Positions 33,773-40,505 of a DNA stretch of 40,505 nucleotides are shown here, piece after piece. The position numbers and the translations under genes were made by a program. Position 1 is the stretch's first letter. Each line of letters starts with the position of its first letter. This DNA comes from Macrococcus brunensis. GTDB lineage: Bacteria; Bacillota; Bacilli; Staphylococcales; Staphylococcaceae. The notes beneath the pieces are model-generated. The model was not told the DNA's origin, made no database searches, and saw only the letters and a list, made by a program, of their open reading frames with translations. The stretch is from assembly GCF_004359615.1 (NCBI RefSeq), contig NZ_SCWA01000018.1, positions 1 to 40,505 of the forward strand. The letters are read 5' to 3'.

Positions 33773-33804
33773 ATGGTAGTATCTTACAGATTGCTTACTT
33801 GGTC
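33773..33804 (+). pseudogene. 5' stub of a gene cut by an IS3 fragment
   Basis: TATAAT (33722-33727), AAAGGATG and ATG at 33773 give a well-formed gene start that reads MVVSYRLLTW before running into the IS3 end (TGTCAAC at 33805). The rest of the gene is missing, so the product is unknown. Confidence 0.35.
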
Positions 33805-34110
33805 TGTCAACATAATATTGGACAGTTTTTATAGAATATTTCTTTATATTCCCTTGGTGTTAGATAATTTAATGCGCCGTGCGGCCTGACATTGTTATAC
33901 CAGTTCACATAATCAAAAAGTTCAATATTCAAATGATCAGTAGATTGAAAGTTATATTGATTGATAAATTCAGTCTTCATCGCTTTAAACGTAGTTTCAG
34001 CTACTGCATTATCGTATGGGCATCCTTTCATACTTAGCGATCTCTGGATACCAAAGGTATCAAGCACTTCATCAATAAGATGATTATCAAACTCTGAATC
34101 GTCTACACTT
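33801..34110 (-). mobile_element. IS3-family fragment, left copy
   Basis: The IS end TGTCAACATAATATTGGACA (33805-33824) and the C-terminal 86 codons of an IS3 orfB (33807-34067). 33805-34095 is almost identical (two differences noted) to 39973-40263. Compared with the right copy, 117 bases are missing before GAATCGTCTACACTT (34096-34110). The orfB frame keeps the catalytic Glu region YDNAVAETTFK only, so it is inactive. Confidence 0.88.
33807..34067 (-). pseudogene. Truncated IS3-family transposase orfB
   Basis: 86 residues from the end of an IS3 OrfB: MKGCPYDNAVAETTFKAMKT holds the final Glu of the DDE triad, and YVNWYNNVRPHGALNYLTPR is the usual C-terminal block. Both Asp residues are lost, so it cannot catalyse transposition. 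Confidence 0.85.
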
Positions 34111-34152
34111 CATTGGACATATTATAAGAGAATCAACTAGAATATAACCGCA

Positions 34153-34170
34153 TCACTTATGATACGACTC
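34153..34170 (-). other. SCC-like attachment site D with the SCC end TGATGCGG
   Basis: Minus strand GAGTCGTATCATAAGTGA fits the SCC core apart from TCG for GCN. It continues as TGATGCGGTT, the sequence usually found at the SCC side of the junction. Among the four sites it has the most SCC-like continuation. It lies only 58 bases from site C. Confidence 0.65.
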
Positions 34171-34228
34171 TCTCAAAGGAATCCTAAACTAATTTATTTA
34201 AATACATTCATTTTGCATATACTTAGTT

Positions 34229-34246
34229 TTATTTATGGTAGGCCTG
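34229..34246 (-). other. SCC-like attachment site C
   Basis: Minus strand CAGGCCTACCATAAATAA fits the SCC core except for C at the first position. Its flank GATACGCT is the same as in sites A and B. It marks the left edge of the third module. Confidence 0.5.
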
Positions 34247-34352
34247 AGCGTATCGTTTCAAACAGCGGTTTATAGTTTCTGTATAGCTTAAATAATATTA
34301 TAATCAATATAATGTTTCCTAAGGAACAATGTTAATGAAATGGGGTTATTGA

Positions 34353-34913
34353 ATGTGTATAGTTTATTTCGTTAGACATGCAAAGAGGGATACAAGCATT
34401 CAAACCGATGAAACAGCTCCACTAACTGATAAGGGCCTCAGAGATGCTGATCAGCTAAAGTACTTCTTTAGTGATAAAAATATTCAGACTATTTACAGCA
34501 GCCCGTACAAACGCACTATTGATACTATTGAACCTACTGCTTTATCTTTAGATTTATCCATCAATATTATAGATGAATTTCACGAAAGAAAAATCGGTGC
34601 TTGGATAGATGATTTTCCTATATTTGCTGAACAGCAGTGGAAAGATTTTAATTATAAACGTCAGAATGGAGAATCTTTAGATGAGGTGGGAGAACGTCTA
34701 TTAGATTCTTATCAAAAACTTGAACAAGAACTAAATAGTGATGTCATTATCTGTGGACATGGAACAGCATTTGCGGTACTATTCCATCACCTGACAGATG
34801 GAGAATTTGGTTTTGAAGAGTGGAAACAAATGAAAATGCCGGATTTGTATAGCTATGAGGTTGGAAGCAAGGAACTGAAGAACTTAAATTTTTCTGAGGG
34901 AGTACCGAAATGA
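34353..34913 (+). CDS. Histidine phosphatase-family protein
   Basis: A 186-residue member of the phosphoglycerate-mutase-like histidine phosphatases. RHAKRD at residues 8-13 carries the phosphorylated histidine, YSSPYKRTIDT the arginine, and CGHGTAFAV the second histidine. The substrate is unknown. Its stop codon overlaps the start of the TmrB-like gene (ATGA), so the two are coupled. Codon use is AT-rich, unlike the core genes. Confidence 0.85.
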   Translation: MCIVYFVRHAKRDTSIQTDETAPLTDKGLRDADQLKYFFSDKNIQTIYSSPYKRTIDTIEPTALSLDLSINIIDEFHERKIGAWIDDFPIFAEQQWKDFNYKRQNGESLDEVGERLLDSYQKLEQELNSDVIICGHGTAFAVLFHHLTDGEFGFEEWKQMKMPDLYSYEVGSKELKNLNFSEGVPK

Positions 34914-35428
34914 TAAATAAAACAAGAATCATTTGGTTAAATGGTGCTTTTGAGGTAGGTAAAACAACAGCAGCAGAGACACTAGTAAAAATTATACCCC
35001 ACTCTTTCCTTTTCGATCCTGAAGTTGCAGAAGGTTATATCAATCATGTTATACCTGATGATATCAAGTATTCAGATTTTCAAGACCATTATGAATGGCG
35101 CATGATTAATCGTATGATGATAAATAAACTTCTCCAGCAATATACAGGTATCATTATTATTCCTATGACTATAACAAATGAAGATTATTTCTATGAAATA
35201 ACTAAAGACATTGATTCTGCTGCTATTAAAAACTTCTTATTAGCAGCAGACAGAAAAACTCTTGAAAGTAGATTGATAAAACGTGGTGATAATATAGATT
35301 CATGGCCTCATCAACAAATAGAGAGATGTCTAAAAGCTTTTAATAATACACTCATATATCAAGTGATTGATACTAGCAATAAAGAAATTGATGAAATCGT
35401 TTCATCTATCCTCATAGAAATTAATTGA
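34910..35428 (+). CDS. TmrB-like P-loop nucleotide-binding protein
   Basis: A 172-residue P-loop protein. Walker A is GAFEVGKTT (residues 12-20). The FDPEVAEGYINHVIPDDIKY and GIIIIPMTITNEDYFYEI blocks resemble Bacillus TmrB (tunicamycin resistance) as I recall it. TmrB binds ATP and tunicamycin; resistance here is only inferred. It may be a kinase for a small metabolite or drug. Coupled by a four-base overlap to the histidine phosphatase gene upstream. Confidence 0.8.
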   Translation: MINKTRIIWLNGAFEVGKTTAAETLVKIIPHSFLFDPEVAEGYINHVIPDDIKYSDFQDHYEWRMINRMMINKLLQQYTGIIIIPMTITNEDYFYEITKDIDSAAIKNFLLAADRKTLESRLIKRGDNIDSWPHQQIERCLKAFNNTLIYQVIDTSNKEIDEIVSSILIEIN

Positions 35429-35448
35429 GAAGATTATCTTAGTCATAT

Positions 35449-35997
35449 TTATTCAATTTCTATGACTCCAAATTCTCCTGTCTTTATTTTATATCTTTGT
35501 TTTTTATTGCTGTATTCAGTCCTATGTACGAGATTTTGGATAACTTCGAATACACCTGAATGTGCCACAATTACGATAGACTCTTCATTATCATTATCTT
35601 TAATAATTCTGGTCCAATATTGCTTGATTCTTTCATAAAATTCTTTAGGACTCTCACCTTCCGGATATTTTTCATCCCATTTCAAAGTATTCCAATAAAG
35701 ATCTGGAAATCTTTCTTCTGCAACCTTATTATCCATTCCAGCTAATAATCCATTATTCACTTCTCGAAGTTCTCTACAATAAGTGACTTTATCTAAATTT
35801 AATATACTTCTTAATATAGCAGTAGTTTCAACTGCTCTTAGTAAATCACTACTTAATACAGCATTAAACTTTACATCTCCAAGTAGATGAGCCGCCTTTT
35901 TAATTTGTTCTACACCACTTGAAGTTAAAGGTTCATTAGACCATCCGCCTCTTTTGTTTAATGTATCTTGTCCATGTCGCAGAAGATATACTTTCAT
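35449..35997 (-). CDS. Histidine phosphatase-family protein
   Basis: A 182-residue phosphoglycerate-mutase-like phosphatase. LRHGQDT at the N terminus holds the catalytic His, SSDLLRAVETT the Arg, and VAHSGVFEVI the second His. It is only distantly similar to the other histidine phosphatase at 34353-34913. AGGAGG precedes the start. It is the last gene of a minus-strand run of Nudix, GNAT and HIT genes or remnants. Confidence 0.85.
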   Translation of the reverse strand: MKVYLLRHGQDTLNKRGGWSNEPLTSSGVEQIKKAAHLLGDVKFNAVLSSDLLRAVETTAILRSILNLDKVTYCRELREVNNGLLAGMDNKVAEERFPDLYWNTLKWDEKYPEGESPKEFYERIKQYWTRIIKDNDNEESIVIVAHSGVFEVIQNLVHRTEYSNKKQRYKIKTGEFGVIEIE

Positions 35998-36034
35998 AAA
36001 TCCTCCTCTTTTTAACTATTAATTAAATGCTTTT

Positions 36035-36616
36035 TTATCGTCTGTTTAACAATGCACCCAAACACTCAAAATATGTACTGCTATAAGGGAGAAAATCATC
36101 TCTGGTAAATAATATTTCTTCCTCATCAGATATTTGATAGCCTGAACAGCTTTTAGAATGATTTAAGCAAAAATTATAGAAATCCTTCTTATTTACTTTT
36201 ATTAAGGCTTCAACCTCAGCGTCATGTTTAATCTTTTTAAGCTCCTCTGCTAAAATTTCGAGCGTATAGATATTAATAAATTCTTTATCAATCATTTCAG
36301 GAGTTGTGAGTTCTTCAGGAATTGTGCAAAGAAAGATTAGCCTTTCAAAAGATACATTAAGACCCATTTCTTCTTCAATCTCACGCACACCATCTTCCAC
36401 TGTCTCTGTACTCAATAAATGTCCACCTACTGTCACGTCGACCATACCTTTATAATCTTTGACATGCATACTTCTCTTCTGCAGAAATATGTCATCACCT
36501 TGCGTAAATATGCATTGGAAAGTTTCATGCCACTCTCCCCATTGATGAACATGTGATCTTTCACTTGTCCCTTTAAATTTTCTATTCTTATAATAAATAT
36601 TTAGTCGTTCACTCAT
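36035..36616 (-). CDS. Nudix hydrolase, isopentenyl-isomerase-like subgroup
   Basis: A 193-residue Nudix protein. The Nudix box GGHLLSTETVEDGVREIEEEMGL (about residues 64-86; key residues Gly, Glu, REIEEE, Gly) is intact. An N-terminal strand with HVHQWGEWHETFQCIF recalls the YfcD/IDI-like subgroup. It probably hydrolyses a nucleoside or other diphosphate. GAGGT precedes the start; it is 10 bases downstream of the broken Nudix gene. Confidence 0.85.
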   Translation of the reverse strand: MSERLNIYYKNRKFKGTSERSHVHQWGEWHETFQCIFTQGDDIFLQKRSMHVKDYKGMVDVTVGGHLLSTETVEDGVREIEEEMGLNVSFERLIFLCTIPEELTTPEMIDKEFINIYTLEILAEELKKIKHDAEVEALIKVNKKDFYNFCLNHSKSCSGYQISDEEEILFTRDDFLPYSSTYFECLGALLNRR

Positions 36617-36626
36617 AAAAACTACC

Positions 36627-37077
36627 TCAGCTATAATGATTTAATAAAAACTCGTGAACAATCTTAGGTGGCGCTATATTCTTTGGCAAATCAGTCATAT
36701 CGAAGAATCTAAGTTCTTCCGTTTCAGATTGTTCTGGTATAAGAATCCCCTCAAAGCTCTTTGATTCATAAAGAGCTATTACAGAATAAGCTTCATCTCC
36801 ATTTGGATAGGTGTAATGTAACTTATCTCCAGAAAATAATTCAAGTAGTTTCAAATCCTTAACCACCAATCCAGTCTCTTCAAGTACTTCACGTTTTGCG
36901 ACATCTTCAAATGATTCTCCCAAATTCATGGCCCCTCCAGGAAGTCCAAAGATTATTATCTTTTCGTAACTGCAAAAGAACTTGATTCTCACTATTGATA
37001 ATTAAAACTGAAGAGCCTGCTAGAATAATCGGTTTATGACCGACCATTTCACGTATGTATTTCACATAATCCATCAT
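36627..37077 (-). pseudogene. Frameshifted Nudix hydrolase gene
   Basis: The 3' frame (36627-36992) holds GLPGGAMNLGESFEDVAKRE and the rest of a full Nudix box. The N-terminal part is in another frame from ATG 37077, which has a good GAGGAG site: MMDYVKYIREMVGHKPIILA, continuing to KDNNLW. The frames join at about 36945, where CTTTGG runs into ACTTCCTGG; two bases (GG) seem to be lost from an expected LWGLPGG. Without the N terminus the 121-residue frame would be a poor enzyme. Confidence 0.85.
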
Positions 37078-37079
37078 AC

Positions 37080-37253
37080 TCACTCCTCTATCCGCAACTT
37101 TTTATATAAAATGTCAATATCCTCTTTTGTCCCTATAAAGTTCGGCCAAGCATCTATTCCATCATTATTTTTTCTCGGAATCAGATGGATATGAAAATGA
37201 GACACTGACTGATCTGCCGCTACACCATTTGCGTTCAATAAATCCACAGAAAA
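37080..37253 (-). pseudogene. C-terminal remnant of a HIT-family protein
   Basis: A minus-strand frame reads VDLLNANGVAADQSVSHFHI then HLIPRKNNDGIDAWPNF and ends KKLRIEE-stop. HFHIH is the histidine triad. A stop codon (TAA) lies directly upstream, and the first two thirds of the gene are missing. The stop codon lies just before the Nudix pseudogene start. Confidence 0.85.
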
Positions 37254-37259
37254 TTACAA

Positions 37260-37676
37260 TCAATTCTCTTCAAAATCGAGGTTAATTGGACTTTTAGGTA
37301 AATTATTTTCTTTTTTTAATGTATCTGTAGAAGCTATCGAATAATCAACTTCTTATATTGAGAACTGATCAACCCATACCTTTCCCTGTCCTATCAAAAG
37401 AACTCCAAAATGAATAGAATCAGCAGCTTCTCCTACATCAAGTACTACACCATAATGATTCCAGTTATTGGTGCCTGTAATTGCTCTATCAAACATGTTG
37501 TCAAATTGCAGCATATCTGAATTTTCATCATCAATCCAATTCTCTACTTCTTCTTTACTAAATGGATGATCATAGTATTGCATGGATTCAGGATCAGAGA
37601 ATACCTTAGCTAAATCATCTTTATCTTCTATTCTCAATTCACGTAGAATTAACCGTTCCGTTTCCATTACTGACAT
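37260..37676 (-). pseudogene. Chimeric remnant: GNAT N terminus joined to another protein's C terminus
   Basis: Start ATG 37676 follows AGAGGTG. Residues 1-45 are a GNAT acetyltransferase start (METERLILRELRIEDKDDLA). From about residue 63 the sequence changes to WNHYGVVLDVGEAADSIHFG then VLLIGQGKVWVDQFS, a beta-sandwich tail seen in some regulators or binding proteins, from memory. A TAA at 37353-37355 interrupts it, but the same frame continues as EVDYSIASTDTLKKENN to a stop at 37260. It looks like a deletion fusion with a later nonsense mutation. Confidence 0.65.
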
Positions 37677-37709
37677 ATTTATCACACCTCTAATGTCATA
37701 TTTTAAGAC

Positions 37710-38903
37710 TTACACATTCATTCTGTATTGTTTTAACTTTTCGATAACCATTAAATTAGTCGCTAAATCTTGTTTTACAAATTTATATTCTTCATCAGTT
37801 AAACCCGTATTATAGCCGGCTAGACTCACTTCTTCTTTGTAACGGATAACATCTGACTTAGCTTGTTCAGGGTTTTGATTAATCAGAAATTTCATTAACT
37901 TCACTTCGTCTTCATCTGTAAAAACAGGTATATAGGAAAGATGTCTTTCCCACAACCATCCTTCGCTATCCAAATTCTGTAGCTTCATTAAAAATAAGCT
38001 AAGCTGTAATTTTATCGAATCCCTAATATAGTAATTAAAACGATTAGTAAATTGTCCACCAAATTTAAAAACATTTAATGCTGAATCGCTCGGATATATT
38101 ACAATTCCTCTTGCTTCATCAATATATCTAGCATAATCCCAGTACAAAACCGTTGAGTGAAATTTGACATTTACCCTTAACATAGAACTCCTTCCGTTCA
38201 TATGGACAAAAGAGAAATTAAGAGGCATTGAGTTTTCTGCTTCATATTCATCTATCATTTCAACTGTAAATTCCGGATGCAATAGGTAGTACCACGACAT
38301 GCCATCTGCATTAGAATTCATTAACTTCCAGTTATTTACGTCATTTAAATATCGTCTAATTCTTTCTATCGGATCGGGCAATAAGCCTAAACGATATTTC
38401 ATTAGATTCTCAACCTCTGTAATTGAGGCAGCACCTTTGTGAGAAGTATTGCTATCTTGATTTCTGGTATAAATAGTACGGCTCCGTAAATAAACGTTAC
38501 CTTGTCCTTTTGGCTTAACATCTTCAGCAAGTGTAAAAGGAACATGAGTTGATTTTGGAATTATAATAATATCTATTTCAACATCGTCAATAGTTATCGT
38601 TTGAAGTTTAATATCAGGAGCCCCATATCCTTCCCACTTCTTAGTTCGTACATAATCATTTAGTTGCTGCTGATTTCTTCTGAAACTCTCATTGTTAAAA
38701 CCAACTAATTCTCCATCATCTGAAACTCCAATGATAAGATATGCATCCCGATTTTCCATATTATTTGCTAGACAGATAATGTCGTGCAACAACTTATGAT
38801 TATTTTCTTTCGAATGATGCTCCAGCTTATAATCCCAATAACTACCCTCGTACCTTAACTCAATTAATTCTTTAATTTCTTCAATAAATAAGTTCTCACT
38901 CAT
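37710..38903 (-). CDS. AlbA_2 (Schlafen-like) domain protein
   Basis: A 397-residue protein. The N-terminal part has an AlbA_2/Schlafen-AlbA fold: YEGSYWDYKLEH (acidic/lysine motif), HDIICLANNMENRDAYLIIG, VSDDGELVGF, then the GNVYLRSRTIYTRN strand region. The C-terminal 230 residues are unassigned, with aromatic beta-rich and helical parts. AlbA_2 proteins occur as regulators and in phage defence; here the role is unknown. ATG 38903 is preferred to GTG 38915 by spacing from AAGGGG. It follows the coiled-coil gene after 56 bases. Confidence 0.78.
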   Translation of the reverse strand: MSENLFIEEIKELIELRYEGSYWDYKLEHHSKENNHKLLHDIICLANNMENRDAYLIIGVSDDGELVGFNNESFRRNQQQLNDYVRTKKWEGYGAPDIKLQTITIDDVEIDIIIIPKSTHVPFTLAEDVKPKGQGNVYLRSRTIYTRNQDSNTSHKGAASITEVENLMKYRLGLLPDPIERIRRYLNDVNNWKLMNSNADGMSWYYLLHPEFTVEMIDEYEAENSMPLNFSFVHMNGRSSMLRVNVKFHSTVLYWDYARYIDEARGIVIYPSDSALNVFKFGGQFTNRFNYYIRDSIKLQLSLFLMKLQNLDSEGWLWERHLSYIPVFTDEDEVKLMKFLINQNPEQAKSDVIRYKEEVSLAGYNTGLTDEEYKFVKQDLATNLMVIEKLKQYRMNV

Positions 38904-38959
38904 AGTAAAAATCACCCCTTATATTTTTTATAGGCATAATTTCAAGAACGAATAATTCA

Positions 38960-39898
38960 TCACCATCTATAACTATTATCATTAAATTTGATATCTTTAG
39001 TAAAGGTTTCATCGAGCAAGTACTTAATTAAATCCTCATGTTGGTATTCGTTTAAACCATTCTCAATGTGATTTTCGTTTTCTAACCATTTTAATGTCTT
39101 CTTGTACCACAGTACTTCTTCCATAGTAGCTTTAGGTACTTTCTTACGTTTTATAAATTCAGTGAGCGCATGCAGTTCTTTATCCATCTTGTATTCATAA
39201 ATGAGCTCCTTAATTGCTTGGAACTCACGCTCCCTGTTCTTTTTAAGCCTCTCTAATTCAGCTTCTTTTCTCTTTCTTTCTGCCACTTCTTTATCATGTT
39301 CAATCTTAGCTTCATGCAAGAGTTTAGCCAATTCAAAGATTCGGGAAAATATCAGTTTTATGAGCTCATCCACCTCATACTTCCCCTGAAATGTTTTCTC
39401 GATGCCATAATTTCTATCATCCCAAGGATAACGACCCGTGACTTCACACCTAAAATAACCCGTTGGCTCATCAATATGAGATGGGTACTTACCTTCAGCA
39501 TTCTTGGTACGGATATTCTTATCCCTGAAATGCAGTGCAATAGTGAACTGGTCTGCATATACAGTATGACCGATATTACTCTTATCAAATATATCGGTCA
39601 CCTCTTGATCAGTCTTTATATTAACTAAAATTCTTTCTTTATCTACTGCAATGGAGCATCCAGCTTCCTCTAAAGCTTTAAATAAGGTGTCACAGATTAA
39701 GTAGTACTTCGGAAGTGTAGTGTCAGAAATGTGCCACGTATTTAACACAACTGGCTTATCTCTATTCATATAGACACTATATCTATGCGGATTCCGATCT
39801 GCCTCTTTCTTTAATCTTTTCTCTTCTCTCTCGTAATCACGATGCTTCACAATCAGTTTATGATATCGTCCTACTTTTTCAGGAATCTTCAAATTCAT
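38960..39898 (-). CDS. Coiled-coil protein, 5' end lost to an IS3 insertion
   Basis: 312 residues from the first ATG. A mixed domain (residues 40-190, with the conserved-looking GYFRCEVTGRYPWDDRNYG segment) is followed by a long charged coiled coil (200-240) and a helical end. I do not recognise the family. The frame stays open upstream of the ATG and reads PKAKLFEKWSYFDEEKKEDI up to the IS3 end at 39973, so the N terminus was probably longer and has been cut off. No ribosome binding site precedes the ATG. Confidence 0.6.
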   Translation of the reverse strand: MNLKIPEKVGRYHKLIVKHRDYEREEKRLKKEADRNPHRYSVYMNRDKPVVLNTWHISDTTLPKYYLICDTLFKALEEAGCSIAVDKERILVNIKTDQEVTDIFDKSNIGHTVYADQFTIALHFRDKNIRTKNAEGKYPSHIDEPTGYFRCEVTGRYPWDDRNYGIEKTFQGKYEVDELIKLIFSRIFELAKLLHEAKIEHDKEVAERKRKEAELERLKKNREREFQAIKELIYEYKMDKELHALTEFIKRKKVPKATMEEVLWYKKTLKWLENENHIENGLNEYQHEDLIKYLLDETFTKDIKFNDNSYRW

Positions 39899-39968
39899 AT
39901 AAATCTTATAGATATCTTCTTTTTTCTCTTCATCAAAATACGACCATTTTTCAAATAACTTTGCTTTT

Positions 39969-40376
39969 GGTCTGTCAACATAATATTGGACAGTTTTTAT
40001 AGAATATTTCTTTATATTCCCTTGGTGTTAGATAATTTAATGCGCCGTGCGGCCTGACATTGTTATACCAGTTCACATAATCAAAAAGTTCAATATTCAA
40101 ATGATCAATAGATTGAAAGTTATATTGATTGATAAATTCAGTCTTCATCGCTTTAAACGTAGTTTCAGCTACTGCATTATCGTATGGGCATCCTTTCATA
40201 CTTAGCGATCTCTGGATACCGAAGGTATCAAGCACTTCATCAATAAGATGATTATCAAACTCTTTGCCTCTGTCTGTATGGAACATCTGTACCTCTCTTA
40301 AATCATGTCTGATAGTACTAAGAGCTGCTGAAACAAGACGACTATCTTTACTGGGTCCTGCCACTGTAGCCAACAA
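39969..40376 (-). mobile_element. IS3-family fragment, right copy
   Basis: The IS end TGTCAACATAATATTGGACA (39973-39992) plus 133 codons of orfB. Nearly identical to the left copy at 33805-34095, and in the same orientation, with 117 more bases. The 5' half of the element is absent; a differently oriented IS end begins at about 40381. Confidence 0.88.
39975..40376 (-). pseudogene. Truncated IS3-family transposase orfB
   Basis: 133 residues of an IS3 OrfB. LATVAGPSKDSRLVSAALST begins inside the core; FHTDRGKEFDN holds the second catalytic Asp and CPYDNAVAETTFKAMKTEF the Glu, and the NWYNNVRPHGALNYLTPREY end is normal. The first Asp is missing, so it is inactive. Confidence 0.88.
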
Positions 40377-40380
40377 TTTG

Positions 40381-40505
40381 AATCGTCTACACTTAGTTGG
40401 ACAATTTCTATGTGAATAGATATTGTTAATCTAAGAAAGTAGGCGATTTATTTATGTCACGTGAAAGAAGAAGTTTCAGTCCAGAATTCAAATTACAGAT
40501 GGTCA
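40381..40505 (+). mobile_element. Start of a second IS3-family element, cut by the window edge
   Basis: GAATCGTCTACACTTAGTTG (40381-40400) then GACAATTT resembles the inner end of an IS3 inverted repeat (TTGGACA shared with the other end). An orfA begins at 40454 (plus strand) reading MSRERRSFSPEFKLQMV, a typical IS3 OrfA helix-turn-helix start. It stands head to head with the fragment at 39969-40376. Confidence 0.75.
40454..40505 (+). CDS. IS3-family transposase OrfA, partial
   Basis: Only the first 17 codons are inside the window. RRSFSPEFKLQMV is the common beginning of IS3-group OrfA helix-turn-helix proteins. The rest lies right of the window. Confidence 0.75.
   Translation, partial: MSRERRSFSPEFKLQMV

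Noticed and set aside
28973-34350. CRISPR array, ccr recombinase or mec genes in the cassette region
   Set aside because: No regular spaced repeats, serine recombinase motifs or penicillin-binding protein genes were found in the window.
33805-40376. A composite transposon made of two IS3 copies
   Set aside because: Both copies are truncated and lack the first catalytic Asp and one end, so they cannot mobilise the segment as such.

Overview
The window is chromosomal DNA from a low-to-moderate GC Gram-positive bacterium of the Staphylococcaceae. A NorB-like efflux pump, a pI258-type CadC/CadA pair, CodY-like and Gram-positive SOS boxes, purine-rich AGGAGG ribosome binding sites and staphylococcal-cassette (SCC) attachment-like sites all fit. 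A Macrococcus- or Mammaliicoccus-like genome is my best guess; the species cannot be settled from the sequence.

Positions 1 to about 27,400 read as ordinary core genome, mostly on the minus strand. In order they hold: a TspO-family protein, a RclA/MerA-type flavin disulfide reductase with a small thioredoxin-like protein, and NorB; a complete branched-chain 2-oxoacid dehydrogenase operon (E3, E1alpha, E1beta, E2); a CHAP protein preceded by a 17-codon overlapping leader ORF; a second TspO-like membrane protein; a CBS protein; a formate/nitrite channel; a TetR regulator divergent from a YhgE/Pip exporter with a perfect palindromic operator candidate between them; YitT; BrnQ with a CodY-like box; an alpha/beta hydrolase whose start codon lies in a near-consensus parS site; an RluA-type pseudouridine synthase; an ArcD-like permease; a DUF2188 protein; a Y-family polymerase under a LexA box; an MtnE-like aminotransferase under a SAM-I riboswitch; an M20 amidohydrolase; and TenA.

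An IS30-family element (27,735-28,972) separates this from an AT-rich accessory region running to the end of the window. Four sites there resemble the SCC attachment core (consensus GARGCNTAYCAYAARTRR, the 3' end of rlmH), all in the same orientation: 29,079-29,096, 30,199-30,216, 34,153-34,170 and 34,229-34,246. They divide the region into modules. The first, about 1.1 kb, carries only an Abi_2-family abortive-infection gene with a HEPN-like RNCAH motif, a LexA (SOS) box in its promoter, and a compact GC-rich structured RNA with its own promoter and terminator just after the stop codon. The second, about 4 kb, carries cadA-cadC with a divergent SCO-type copper lipoprotein, the C-terminal remnant of a second Abi_2 gene, and an IS3 fragment. 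The third runs off the right edge and holds small metabolite-handling genes: two histidine phosphatases, a TmrB-like P-loop protein, two Nudix genes (one frameshifted), a HIT remnant and a chimeric GNAT remnant. It also holds an AlbA_2 (Schlafen-like) protein and a coiled-coil protein cut by an IS3 fragment. No ccr recombinase or rlmH is visible; if the orientation reading is right, rlmH lies beyond the right edge on the minus strand.

The most interesting candidate is the SOS-boxed Abi_2 gene plus adjacent structured RNA inside a minimal SCC-like cassette. Its SOS box abuts and overlaps the attachment-like site by two bases.
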